DNA from: Phoronis australis
Lineage: Eukaryota > Phoronida > Phoronidae
NCBI GenBank assembly: GCA_002633005.1
Contig: NMRA01000045.1
Location: 410,013-435,107 of the forward strand
Reading direction: 5' to 3'
DNA: 25,095 bases
Shown: positions 1 through 12,400 of the stretch, in pieces
Position numbering within the stretch: the first letter of the stretch is position 1
Layout: the number at the start of each line of letters is the position of its first letter
Made by a program: the position numbers and the translations under genes
Notes under the pieces: generated by a model
Told to the model about the DNA's origin: nothing
The model's database searches: none
Seen by the model: the letters and a program-made list of their open reading frames with translations, nothing else

Positions 1-210
1 GCCCATGGCTGTATCTCCCAAACCGTTTGCAGGATCTTTACTAAATTTAGCAAGTGTATTTATGTGATGTTGACAACGGACGATGACGACTTTAGGATGA
101 TTCTGATTACCGGTATGCCTCTAGTGGCAATTTTAGTATTTGCCTCTAGTGGCAATTTTAGTATTTTACATTGACCTCTGTATTTTCATAGGTCTTCAGG
201 TGTATACTTT
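1..210 (-). repeat. Diverged satellite A monomer with C-monomer tail
   Basis: Read on the minus strand, this stretch matches the satellite in the MIX23 intron: the tail of a C monomer (GAAGACC...AATACAGAGGT near 168-200), then an A monomer with ACTAAAATTGCCACTAGAGGC, GTCGTCATCGTCCGTTGT, AAAGATCCTGCAAACGG and GGAGATACAGCCATGG. The 25-bp motif-bearing piece is duplicated in tandem (116-140 and 141-165). The core here is CCACTAGAGGCA, one G shorter than in the main array, so it is a decayed CTCF-like core. The repeat continues past the window start. Confidence 0.8.
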
Positions 211-289
211 GTTACTTCGTGACTGTGAAGGAAAAGTTCCAAGTAGAAATTTGTTTCTGGCATTCTAATGCTGTGCTAATCTCGTATGT

Positions 290-532
290 TGGTAAATTTG
301 TTTTTAATTCTATGTTTCTTTGGTGGTTTAAGCAACTGGTGTTTAGGATGTGCTTGTATTTTGAAGACTACTCACATTTTGCCCCTAGCCTACTGAGGAG
401 ACAATGACCATGCCTTTCCATTTTGCAAAGTATGCCCTCTACTGGCCACTTTATGGTACCAATAAACAACCCTAGAAGGATACCGTATGCGGTGCAATTG
501 TGGGCGCATTTCAACGCTCCGCGTTGCTCTTG
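290..532 (-). repeat. Long inverted repeat, left copy (element D)
   Basis: Nearly the whole of 290-532 is found in reverse complement at 24837-25095, with scattered substitutions and one roughly 16-bp length difference. Landmarks are GGTAAATTTGTTTTTAATTC at the outer end and GCGTTGCTCTTG at the inner end. On the minus strand it contains TGGCCAGTAGAGGGCATA (431-448), a CTCF-like core. It lies directly upstream, on the minus strand, of the C-tail and A monomer at 1-210, so it appears to be a fourth unit of the same repeat system. No coding capacity is visible. Confidence 0.88.
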
Positions 533-1510
533 TTTAATGTGTGGCCAAAGTTTCATTCTGTTCAAGGTCAGTGCAAACTAGTAATGGCTCACGGCTCGCA
601 GAATGGGTTCTTGCATGTACACACGCACTCTCGATATGCCAATTTATGGAGTATGACTGCTGATCATGTGGAGCTGACTCTGGTTAAAGCACAATATCCA
701 GGGCAGCTGCTACTTCCTGTAAATGATGCAACTATCATTTAGTGCGCAACTAGCATTATAGATACCTCTAGCGTTTGGAGACGTTGGATTCCGTCAAAGA
801 TTTAAAAAGGTGGCAATAAGCCCACCTTCCAACACAGAAAACGGTTTTTAATTTAAAACATTTTCATGTTATGAAATTGGTCTCAATTGTTCCTTAGTCA
901 TTTGAAGGCTTTGAGAGAATTTACAGTTCGTTATTGCTTGAGACAAGGTTCTACAAGTTGGCTTGTCACTGCTTGGCATTTTATGCACCGAACATGATAT
1001 TAGAATAAGGAACTGTCAATTACTTGCAAAACCAAAAATTACATGTCATCTGAGTACTCTCGAGTTCCGAATAGCCGTATCTATACGATTATTTATTTCA
1101 GACTCGTTTTCCAGTCTATGCGATGCTTATTCGGGTCTCTACGTTTAACTTTTTTCCGTGCTCCACGATAATTTGGTTCAGCAAGTTCACAATCAGTAAT
1201 TTCAGAAATGAGAAATTAAATGCACAAGAAGTGCTTTCTTAGCCCATTTTTCAATATTCCGCGCGCCTCGTGACACAGATCGGTTACCGGCAGCTCAACA
1301 TACATATGAATAAAAACGCTTTCGACGAGTTTCTTTGGCTGATCCAATATTTATGATTGCGCCCTGTGAAAAACTGGCAGGCCGTTACAACTCTTCACTG
1401 TGTCTGTGCCCGACGTTTGCGTTTCCGGGGGAATAATTCCGGGATTTTGCACAGCCAGTGTCATCTGCGGTTTCCGTCATGATTGACATGCGTATTCTAC
1501 ATACTTAATC
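533..1510. other. Non-coding, nothing recognised
   Basis: No open frame resembles a known protein and no clear repeat or RNA gene is seen. Short open frames (500-742, 963-1148) have compositions expected by chance. The stretch probably belongs to an intron of the spondin-type gene or to the spacer before it. Confidence 0.4.
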
Positions 1511-1860
1511 ATGTCATCTGCCGCGCAAAGGCCTAAAGAACTCGAGGATTATTTTATAAACCGAGAGATGTTCCAGATACAGACATCGATTCAGATGCTG
1601 GTGTAACAAATAATCCAGCTACAGATGCAAACCGTGGTGATAACGTGGCCAGTCAACGAAGCGCAAATACCCATGCAATTAATGAACGGTGCCGAACTTT
1701 TCAATCAACAATACCGACAAGTTGCCGACATCAGACATCAGCATTTTTACAATTAGCTCCAAACTTGAGGATAGATTGTTTTTATGAACAGGAAGAATGG
1801 ATTTGCAACAATCTTGAAAATGACATAGTTGATAATGTTCGACAATCCAGTAGATACTGA
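1511..1860 (+). pseudogene. Possible decayed coding fragment
   Basis: An ATG at 1511 opens a 34-codon frame (begins MSSAAQRPKELEDYF, stops at 1615). A second frame then reads from about 1561 to the stop at 1860 with a polar, acidic composition (RDVPDTDIDSDAGVTNN, then VASQRSANTHAINERC and EQEEWICNNLENDIVDNV). The join of two overlapping frames suggests an old coding segment broken by a frameshift, perhaps from a mobile element or a lost gene. I recognise no family. Chance open frames of this size are common in eukaryotic DNA, so confidence is low. Confidence 0.2.
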
Positions 1861-2479
1861 AATTGATTTCTACTTGCTCTCCCGTCCAAATGAATGGAAA
1901 TGCATGTGAATCGGTTTGTTTATTATACCAAATTAGATATTCAAGATGATGGTTATTGTCGTGGTCGTGGACTCGTTATGTTGTGCAATTCTGCAAGGAA
2001 TCCGTTCCTGGCCGTGTAAAATGTTGGATGTACCAACTTTTTGACGTCGAATTCTGACTAACATTACGAGGGTATTGACTATGAACGTTGTGCAAGACAT
2101 GAGATTGAGAGAAAACAAAGGCTCGACTGTCAGGAACATGTGTGATAAAAATGCGACTCATTTTACCAAGACAGTTTATTGTTTTATTCATAATGTTGGC
2201 TTCGTGGAAGACTGGACGTTGCCACTGAAATCTACCTCCGTGTCATAGTTTTAGGACTTAGTCGACATTGGCATCTCTAGTATGAATGTCACATTCTTTT
2301 TTGAGTAAAATGATTCCACATACTGTTTGAAACACTTTCATTTAAAGTTATTGAATAAACAAATGGTCTTTGTTTTAGCACTGGCACCTTTATTCCACTT
2401 CACTGTACTATCTTATGGCATCGGTGGATACACCACTGCAATAATTTAACTATGCTAATGTTCAGTTTAAAGATTTTTC

Positions 2480-2985
2480 TTTGAAACAATTACTTAAAGC
2501 GGTGGTAAGTCGGACAGAATTTGCTTCTTTACACTATTATTCCCATCCATATCATTATTAGATTAAGCACTTCCTATTATTTCCATCCACCGTTAAAAGA
2601 TTTTACGCAAATTTGTAATCAATGTTATTATTCCAGTCTATTCTATTTTTAATTTTCCACAAATTTCCCATCTATACCATTATTCCCTAGAATTTGTTGT
2701 TTTTCACTATTATTCCCTTCTATACCATAATTAGATTTTACCAAAGTTTTTAATCAATATTATTATTCCAGTCTATACTATGTTTAAGTTTCCACAAATT
2801 TGCTGTCTATACCATTATTCCATTCTATACTATTATTAATTTTTCCGCCAATTTCTGGTCTGTACTATTATTCTACTTTTCTATTATGTTTGTTCTATAC
2901 TATTATTAGAGTCTCTACTATTATTAGAAATTGTGAAATTTTCCAGTCTATACTATTATTGCTGTCTCTACAACTATTCGGAACT
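2480..2985. repeat. AT-rich degenerate tandem repeat (TCTATACTATTATT)
   Basis: Variants of TCTATACYATTATTCC recur many times. On a longer scale the block at 2599-2688 (GATTTTAC...AATCAAT...TTATTATTCCAGTCTAT...TCCACAAATTT) recurs at 2732-2821, giving a higher period of about 133 bp. Open frames in it are low-complexity artefacts. Confidence 0.7.
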
Positions 2986-3229
2986 TGACAGTAAGGAGCA
3001 AGGTAAAACCAGTTTTATAGCGACACCTAGTGGTCTAAATTTCAAGTTCGCTTCTTGGGTTTATAGTCACTTTAAAACGTTAATGAAATGTAGACAACCA
3101 CCTGAAGATTCATAAATGACATTTGGGAGTGTAAAACACGAAATATAAGTGCCCAGTTTGTAGGAAAGTTCATCTTTGTCATATACTGACAGAACCCCAA
3201 CTCTGTTGATAAGCTTTTCTTTTTAATAG

Positions 3230-3487
3230 AAAATGTCACAGATAGCCCTCCTGCAGTCACAAGGCAGCCTCGCAAGAACAAGAAACGGCCTCGCAAACCT
3301 AAGACTGGTAATGAGATTGACTGTATAGTGACTGAATGGAGTCTCTGGTCAGCATGTTCTACCACTTGCGGTCGTGGTCGTATTGAGAGAGTGCGCATGA
3401 TTAAACGAGATGCAGCCAATGGTGGGCGACGGTGTCCACGGAAGTTGTTGCAGAGAAAAAAGTGCCCAACACCCAGGAGAAAGTGTC
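3230..3487 (+). CDS. Spondin-family protein, penultimate exon (basic linker + TSR)
   Basis: This internal exon is bounded by a polypyrimidine AG (...TTTTTAATAG, 3229) and a GTACGT donor (3488). Both borders are phase 1, so it is the symmetric 1-1 exon usual for extracellular modules. It encodes a Lys/Arg/Pro-rich linker (PRKNKKRPRKPKTG) and then a full thrombospondin type-1 repeat, IDCIVTEWSLWSACSTTCGRG to CPTPRRKC. Visible are the WxxW tryptophan pair (a C-mannosylation site in this family), the CSTTCGRG O-fucosylation-type motif and six cysteines. A basic linker leading into DC(I/V)VxEWSxWSxCS is typical of spondins, most like the spondin-2/M-spondin (mindin) group, which are secreted matrix proteins. 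The Spond_N domain expected upstream is not visible in 1-3229. Family is confident; the exact member is not. Confidence 0.82.
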
Positions 3488-3778
3488 GTACGTATAATGT
3501 CTGGTTTTCTTAATTAATAAATTTTCCGCTGAATTTCTTAATTTATTACTCTGTTTTAAATTTCCTGCAGGCGTCTGATATTGGCAGTTTTAAGTCTCCT
3601 AACTATTACCTAGTGTAATTTGTAAGTTATATTTTCATTATGGTTCTCTTTAACACACGTTTTGTTAAACACACAACATATTCATGCTTCTCTCAGTTTC
3701 TGAAAAGTTTTGTGTTCTCAGTTTACAGTCATCTCCTGGATTGTATAGCAGTTGCTTTGCACTTTTTGTCCATTTCAG

Positions 3779-3957
3779 CTGTCAACTGTCAACTAGGTGA
3801 GTGGAGCGACTGGACGTCCTGCTCAATGACATGTGGCATTGACAGTCTGCAGGAACGAACCAAAAGGGTCATCAAGAAGCCACGCAGAGGAGGCGCCCCC
3901 TGTGGACCAAGGCTGGAGAGAAGATATTGTCTAAAGCCCAATTGCCCCACCAAATAA
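3779..3957 (+). CDS. Spondin-family protein, last coding exon (terminal TSR)
   Basis: The acceptor is CATTTCAG (ending 3778) and the exon is entered in phase 1, matching the donor at 3488 after a 291-bp intron. The frame reads VNCQLGEWSDWTSCSMTCG and ends LKPNCPTK then TAA. It is a second TSR with WxxW and six cysteines. CSMTCGID lacks the final Gly of the CxxTCxxG fucosylation motif that the preceding TSR has. Ending three residues after the last TSR cysteine is typical of spondins, so the stop is probably the real C-terminus. The open frame extends 5' of the acceptor to 3640, but that part is intron read-through. Confidence 0.85.
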
Positions 3958-4879
3958 ACTTGTGAAGATTCTTGATCGTGCCAAAGTATTTGCTGTGCAA
4001 TTTTCCAAGGACAAACGCTGTGCTTGTTGGGGGTATCCAAAATTAAGTACATCTCATAACCATTTTTCCGCAGTTTGAAATCCAGAAAACCGTATGTTAG
4101 TACAGGTAGTAGACCAAAACATGAAACTTTCAGATTTTAGTGATTTGCATGTGCAACAGCGTACTTATAGTTTTAAGTACAGTTTTTTATTCATGTAGGT
4201 TAGGTGTGGGAGCCATTGTCAAGATTTATCCTTGGTGTGGTTTCAGGTGTGTTTCAGCGGTGTGAAATACACGTTGATGAATTTCATATATTTTTATGAT
4301 TTTCTCCATTGTTGGGTATTAAATTTTAAGTAAACCCTTAATGAAAAACTCAACTCGGTACATATCTGTTTTCATTCAGTTGACCAGTTATATGCCAGTG
4401 CTTAAAATTATAGTGTGTAAAACTGGATAAATTTCTCAGCATCGTTCTGACTTCTGTTGTGTTAGAAATTAGGGAGCTCTCATATATTAGGTCAACCAAA
4501 ATTTGCCACTTTTTACCCCCTCTCCCCTTCTGTCATCTCCCGTTATCATATGACCCCCTGTCCTGTCCAGCCTCTATTGTCAACCCAGCCAGCCCCAGGT
4601 TTGATCAAAACTTGGAAGCATGAAACGGTGGTTCCCCATTTTGTAATTGGTCAATTCCGCTGGGTGAACCAAGTTCCCAGCCACAAGTACTGTAATTGAG
4701 ATATTATTATAAACCAAGTTAATATAACCCCCCCCTCATAAATCATCATTTCAAACCCCCTCGAGTATTAATGTACTATGTGAATGCTCCCTTACAGGAC
4801 TTCATAGCTGGTCTCTGTGTGAATATCTGGTTATCAAGTTATATTATGTATTTTTGATAGTCTCTTTTATATAAAACCA

Positions 4880-4901
4880 AATAAATAGTTGCCACAATAA
4901 A
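4880..4901 (+). promoter_or_regulatory. Candidate poly(A) signals for the spondin-type gene
   Basis: Two AATAAA hexamers (4880-4885 and 4896-4901) lie about 925 bp after the stop at 3957, in AT-rich DNA. They are the clearest paired signals on the plus strand downstream of the gene. Assignment is by position only. Confidence 0.35.
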
Positions 4902-6391
4902 TCTGTTGATGTATATGTATTATGTTATCAAGCAGAAAATTTTAACGCTGACATAGGGATTGCCATTATCACCATTTAAGGAAACATCTGAAACAGTCTT
5001 ATTGGCCAACCCCTCCTCCTGAAGAGTACTTGTAAAAATTTCTCCACCCCACTATAACATGGTAGACAGCCCTTCTTCTTCTTGGCTTGCACAGGCATTC
5101 ACTTTAACAGCGCCCTTCACACATTAACACAAGTCCTTTCTTACAGGCTGAAGTTCTTTTCACATCGGTTGTTATTCAAATTACTTTTTGTTCCCAGACT
5201 GACCTTAGGCATGAGTTGCACCTACTGGTTTTAATGTATCAAATATGTGTACAATACATGGATCATATGTGGTTATGAGTAAAGAATTGAGGCACATAAG
5301 TACATTAATGAAAAAGGAACACAGTTAACGAGAATGCCCTTGAGTCAGAGGGGATGTTAGTTTACCATGTCTAGATAATGTTTCATGAATGTTGACCTCT
5401 CATAACTTAATGGAAATGCTTTGGACAGACGGGTCAGTTATAGAGTTTATTAACTTTCCTATCGAGATAACATTTCATACCTAACGGTCAGGATTTCATT
5501 ACCTTCATAGTAGTTGGCTCTCAGCCTTACAGTAATCGAAGTACTCTTGCTAAATACATGGACTACAAAATTAACTCGACCTCATTTGGCAATATCGTGG
5601 GAATGCAACATTTCACACACTGCGGGACTTGTTTTAGTTTTACCGCTTTAGAATAATGCATATCTCATACTTTACAGAGGACAGGTCTTTAGGAACTAGT
5701 AATCTCAGTCTCACACCATAAAGTTGCACCATTTGCCAGTAGAGCAAGTACTGTCAACAAATGTGTAATTGGTCAAACAAAAGGTTTACTGCCCTCGTTT
5801 GGGTTTCATGACCGTAGGAAGTCACTCAGAAATAAAGAGTCTCCAAATAGAACCTCAACAGAAAAACATATTTGACAATGGCATACTTTGGGACAACAGA
5901 AAACATACTGCTACATCCCAGACAATTTCAAAAAAATATTTTTTCCAATTTTGGCCTTGCGCTATTACTCTTGCATGATCTCCAGTTAATACAAAATAAA
6001 TGCAAGTGCCTGCTGAGCCCATAAGACATCTTGCACCAGAAACTGTATGGTGCCACTGAGGCAATTAAACCAAGATCAAGCAATTGCAGAATAATGTAGA
6101 AAATAAAATCCTGTCACCCAAAACAACTTTCTTCAATTATCTCTCTAGGGTTGGTTCCACAATGAAAGGGAAACTATCTTGAAGCGAGTTACTCCAGCTG
6201 ATAAGATTTATATTTTTCATAACAATACTTGAATGATAACGTACATAATCAAAAGTATAAGTATCAAATTATTTCTGGCCAATGAGAGCACCACATCAAT
6301 TGAAAATTTCAAATAGTGTTCCGACCATAAGATATTGTAACAACCATGTGTGTCCCCAGTTAATATACAACACTCTACCAACTGGTCTTCG
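4902..6391. other. Spacer between convergent 3' ends
   Basis: No protein-like frame or repeat family is recognised. It separates two genes transcribed towards each other. A minus-strand AATAAA (TTTATT at 5446-5451) could serve the MIX23 transcript, about 940 bp after its stop. Frames at 5769-5978 (+) and 5855-6064 (-) overlap each other and look like chance. Confidence 0.4.
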
Positions 6392-6445
6392 TCACAACTG
6401 CAGATCTGCCGGTTTGTAATGATTACGACATCGCTCGTAAAATAG
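6392..6445 (-). CDS. MIX23: MIX23 exon 5 (C-terminal)
   Basis: The acceptor CATTTCAG (minus strand, ending at 6446) is followed by 17 codons, LFYERCRNHYKPADLQL, and TGA at 6394-6392. The YERCRxHYKP block matches the C-terminus of the family (human VFNERCRIHFKPP). The exon is too short to appear as an ordinary open frame; it was found by searching for the ERCR motif. Confidence 0.88.
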   Translation of the reverse strand, partial: LFYERCRNHYKPADLQL

Positions 6446-9400
6446 CTGAAATGGCAAAAAAGACAGTTTCCTTAACACCGAGAAAATTTCTAAGGGCTGT
6501 TCCAGTAAAATCTGTATGGGAGGGGGGGGGAGGCACCTTTTTTTCGCACCCACCACCCATATTTTTCATTTATTTCTTCAGCCTACCACCCGTAATTTTT
6601 TATAAGTTTGAAATGCAACCACCCGTAATTTTTTTTTGTTCTTGTGGTTGACTGCACAGGCCCTTGAGTTTATCTGTTCCTCCATCACCACTAACGTCAT
6701 TCATTACTAAGAAAACATATGTTTCTTATATATGGTTATTTATATTAGCCATCGAGAAATTCGAGCACCTGTGGTTAAATGGTGTTATGGGCAAGCCGAT
6801 GAGGAGATCGGAGGGAGTGAAAAAGTCGGAGCTCTTTGCAAGTTGCATTTTTGTTTCAGTTTTTGATTCTGTGCAGATTGTTTGCAAAATTTACTAAAAT
6901 TACCCACCATCAAACATTTATGGCCCAATGAAACAACAACGACCTGTAAATTTTAATTTTTTTGAAGTACGACCACCAGGCATTTTGAATTTAAGTAAAA
7001 CGCAACCACCCATAAATTTTTATTTCAGTTGCCTTCCCCCCCTCCCACACAGATTTTGCTGGAACAGCCCTAAATATCTAATGCTTAGGAATGTTGTAAT
7101 AAGTTCCTAGGTTCAAGTTAATTTAGGAATAGGTAGAATTTGATTTCAAAACATTTGACATAAAGCATCCTGCAATAAGCCAAAATGGAATTTAAGCAGT
7201 TTTATTGGGACCTAAGAGTATACTTACTGCAAACAAACATTAATAATTTCAAAACAACTGGTAATCATTATTATGTGGGTAAAATTCTAATTGCAGAACG
7301 GATTTGGCAACTTATTATCTTTCCTTACAAATCCTTTTTATTCTCAGTCACATGGGAAGACTGCTCTGGCGATGAATTTGGCTTCCACCCAGCCATCATG
7401 ATGTCTGAATACTATTGGCTTGGACTGTACAAACATACCAAGATCGTTGAGGAAAACAAGCCACCGATGCTGTCAAGAGACTACTCGTTTCATAGCACAA
7501 CTGTTTAAAATTTGAAGTGGCAACTCGTACAATTCTCCACCTAATTTTATAGACTTTTAAATTGGCCTTTATATGTCATCTGACTAAAATTTGTGAGACA
7601 AAAGAGGATACCGCAACGCGCAGTGTTTCAAAGAGGCTATGTACATTGGTAATTGCATGGCTTAACTTACCTTTAGACTTCTGTCTTTCACTACTTCCTC
7701 AACATTAACTTCAGCCTGCATTAATCTTAACTGGAAGAAATTGCATTGTTACGTCATAAATTGGTCCTGTGTGTACACCACAAAGTTACACTGACTGAAC
7801 TATAATTCAGTAAAAATATTTCTTTAAAAATTTGTTCTCTTATCTTATACATTTCTTGTGGTGTTCGTGGAACAATATAATGAGTGCTAGGAATTGAGTG
7901 ACATTCTCTAAATAAATGATTCTGCAAATAATTCTCGAGGCAAATTATGAACTTTCGGAACAAAATTACGAAAACTAAGGGGACCAGAGCAGGGCAAATT
8001 AAGTTTCTCTCCAAGTCAAAGAATCAATTTTGTTCTTGACCACGGCACGCAAGAATCCTATAACAGGACAGGTATACGGAAAGAAATCTGACATTGACCT
8101 TCAGGGTAAGTGGTTCAGACAGCTAACCAGGAAAAAAACGCTTTTTAAACATCGGTGTTCTCGGACACCTGTTGCACCCATTTCATGCTCCCAGGGAGTT
8201 CAGACTGATTATGTTTGATCAGGTCCCTGGCCAGGAAGTGCTTAATAATTAACAGCTCTACCAAGATGTGGCCTACTTGTTATAACTGTTTTTAATTTAG
8301 GCATATTCATTTCATTTGACTGGGTGCAAAACGTCAACATGACATACTACACAAGCGAATATTAGTCAAATATCATGATTAGAACATTCATAAAATCATC
8401 CAATTCAAATGAGGACAGAGCACAGATCTTACTTTAGTCTGTTCCTTCCTGATTTGCTTCAGTAAGTTTAGGTCATCTCTATTGGCTTCCCTCGCTTGCC
8501 GTAAAGCCTCCACAGAGCTGGATACTTTGGTTATGCACGTTTTTATCAGCTCACCCCTCTGCCTGTAGGACTCGTTCAGCTGAAAAAAATTGCAACAACT
8601 CACAAACAAATGACAAATATTGTCTCGTCAAGTCAAAACATTTCACAACAGACATACCTCTTGGATTTCATGTCTTAAAGTGACTGGATTAATTGTTTGC
8701 TTTTTGGCGGCTAAATACATATGAAATGCACTTTTAAAATAAAATAGCCTCTAAAGGTGCAAAACAAGTTGTCAAAATAAATTTCACAAACAATGATCAA
8801 TCAGTTTGAAAGATACCTAGATGGACGTCAAAAATTTGTTATTTCCAATACAAGGAAAAGCACTAAAGAAGCGGATGCCAATACCCGTAGATAGCGTCGC
8901 CTCACTAAAAGATGCCTAACTGCCAAATTTTATGGAAATCGGTTGAGGACCTTTGAAGATACGGGGGTAAACGTAAAAAGACTAAAATTGCCACTAGGGA
9001 GCACAACAGTAGTTCGATCTGTCCAAAAGTCGTCGTCCGTTGTGAACTTCATACAAAAATATTTGCTTAAGTTTAATAAAGATCCTGTGGAGCGTTTAGG
9101 AGATACAGCCATGGGTGCAACAACAAACAAAACTGTCACGAGGAGGCACCACAGCATTCGAAGTCGTTGGAAAATCATCCTCAGCCGTCTTCTTCACGGT
9201 AGGAACATATATGCTAATTTTCACAATTATCCTTAGAGTGGTTTGCTAGACAGGGACTGACATCAAAAACAAGACTCGAAAACAGTTAAAGAGCAACGCA
9301 GAGTGTTAAAATGTTTACGAATACATTGCAAATGGTGTGCTTTTAGGGTTATTTATTTGTATCATAATAATGGCCACAAGATTGCGCAAAAACGTACAAT

Positions 9401-12400
9401 CCATCCAAAACGGGAACAAGCCATATTTCATAAAAATCTGTCAAGGAACCCCAGAGAAACGAAGGAAAACACAAAAAAATGAAAATGCCACTTGTGGGCA
9501 CAGCGTCCGTTCAATCTGCCTGAAAGTCGTGGTCTGTTATCTTCATATAAATTCACTTAAATTTAATAAAGATCCTGGGGTGGGTATTGGAGATACAGCT
9601 ATGGGCGCAAAACAAAACTACCACAAGGAGGTGCCACAGTAGTCAGTCGCCATCATCAAAAGTCCCCTTCACATTGAAAACATATATGCCAATCTTCAAA
9701 ACCATCCCTAGAAATTATTTGGTTGATCGAGGGGTGGATGCCAAAAACAAGATTTGAAAACAGCAAAAATGACCACCAGGTGGCGCAAAATACCTTGATA
9801 TTATCCAAAAACAGGATGATAGCATCATATCACCAATACATGCCTATATTCAAAATTTTATGAAAATCTGTTGAGGATCTTTGAAGATACACACTGGTGA
9901 ATATAAGAAATTAAAATTGCCACTAGGGGGCACATCAGTTATCAGATCTGTACGAAAGTCGTCGTCGTCGTCCGTTGTCAACATCATACAAATACACTTG
10001 CTAAACTAAGTAAAGATGCTGCAAACGATTAAGGAGATATATCCATGAGCGCAAAAACAAAACAAAACTACCACTAGGAGGTGCCACAGTAGTCGAACTC
10101 ATCGGAAAATGGTCGTCAGCCATCCACTTCATAGTAAAAACATATATGCCAACTTTCACAATTATCCTGAAAGCGGTTTGGTTAATAGACGAGTGGACGC
10201 CAAAAAACAGACTAGAAAACAGCAAAATGGCCACTAGGTGGCGCAAAGTAGGTCAAATCCATCTGAAAACGTAGAGATAGCGTCACCTCAGAAACACATG
10301 AGGGTATGCAAACTTTTATGAAAATACGTTGAGGACCCTTGAACATACAGAGGTAAAAGTAAAAACAAGAGCAATGCTAAATTTAGTAAAGATCCTGCAA
10401 ACGGTTTGGGAGATACAGCCATGGGCGTAAAAAAAACTGTCACTAGGAGGCGCCACAGTAATCAAAGTCATGGGAAATTCAGCGTCAACTGTCCTCTTCA
10501 TAGTAAGAACATACATGCTAATTTTCACACTTTCATACTTATAGCGGTTTGGTTGATAGAGGGGTGGACGCCAAAAAACAGACTCAAAAACAGTAAAAAT
10601 GGCCACTGGGTGTCGCAAACTAGGTTGAATCCATCCGAAAACGGGGATAGCGTCATCGCACTAATAGGTGCCTACATACCAAATTTCATGAAAATCCGTT
10701 TAGGACTTGTGAAGATACAGAGGTAAACGTAAAAAATAAAATTGCCACTAGGGGGCACACTGGTAGGCGGATCCGTCCAAAAGTCGTCATGCTCTGTTGT
10801 TAACATAATATAAATACACTTATTAAATTTCGTAAAGATCCTGCGAACGGTTTAGGAGATACAGCCATAGACGCAAAAAAAACAAAACTGCCACTAGGAG
10901 GCGCCACAGTAGTCCAAATCGTCTGAAAATCATTGTCAGCTGTCCTCTTTATAGTAAGAACATACACGCCAATTTTCACAATCATCCTTTGAGCGGTTTG
11001 GTTGATAGAGGGGTGGACGCAAAAATACAGACTCGAAAACACTAAAAATGGCCACTAGGTGGCGCAAACTATGTCAAATCCATCTGAAAACGAGAGGATA
11101 GTGTCATCTCACTAATAGGTGCCTACATACCAAATTTCATAAAAATCCGTTCACGACTTTTGAAGACACAAAGGTAAGCGTAAAAAAATTTAAATTGCCA
11201 CTAGGGGGCACACCGGTAGTCGAATCCGTCCAAAAGTCGTCATCTTCTGTTGTTAACATCATATAAATATGCTTACACAATTTCGTAAAAATCCTGCAAA
11301 CGGTTTAGGAGATACAGCCATAGGCGCAAAAAAAACAAAACTGCCACTAGGAGGCGCCACAGTAGTCGAAATCGTCGGAAAATCATCGTCAACCGTCCTC
11401 TACATAGTAAGCATATACATGCCAATTTTCACAATCATCCTTTGAGCGGTTTGGTTGATAGAGGGGAGGACGCACAAAATCAGACTCAAAAACACTAAAA
11501 ATGGCCACTAGGTGGCGCAAACTATGTCGAATCCATCTGAAAACGGCAGGATTGCGCCATCTCACTAATAGGTGCCTACACACCAAATTTCATGAAAATC
11601 CGTTCAGGTCTTTTGAAGATACAAAGGTAAGCGTAAAAAACTAAAATTGCCACTAGGGGGCACACCGGTAGTCGCATCCATCCGAACGTTCGCACATGCC
11701 GTCCCATTCATGAATGGAACGCATGTGCCAAATTTCATGAACGTATGTCAAAGGGTTTTGGAGATAAAGCAGCGGACGCCGGACGGACGCCGCCCGGACA
11801 GACGGAGATGACGGCATAATGCGTCCACATATAAATATGTGGGCGCATAAAAATAAAATTGCCAGTAGGTGGCACACCAGTAGTCAGATCCGTCTGAAAG
11901 TCGCCATCTTCCGTTTTTAACATCATATAAATACACTTACTAAATTTAATAAAGATCCTGCGAACGGTTTAAGAGAAAGAGCCATAGGGGTAAAAAACAA
12001 AACTGCCACTAGGAGGCGCCACAGTAATCGAAGTCGTTGGAAAATCATCGTCAGCGGTTCACTTCAAAGTAAGAACATACATGCCAATTTTCACAATCAT
12101 CCTTTGAGGGGTTTGGTTGATAATGGGGCGGACGCAAAAAACAGTAAAAATGGCCACTAGGTGGCGCAAACTACGATGAATCCATCCGAAAACTGGAGGA
12201 TAGCCTCATCTCACTAATAGGTGCCATATACCAAATTTTATGAAAATCCGTCCAGGACGTTTGAAGATACAGTGGTAAACGTAAAAACACTAAAATTGCC
12301 ACTAGGGGGCACACCGGTAATCGGATCCGTCCGAAAGTTCGCTCAGACATAGATGACGGCATAATGCGTCCACATATAAATATGTGGGCGCATAAAAATG

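Noticed and set aside
8030-8218. Plus-strand frame with KNPITGQVYG
   Set aside because: It lies inside MIX23 intron 3 with no ATG context, splice partner or family; the NPITG similarity to some ciliary proteins is too short.
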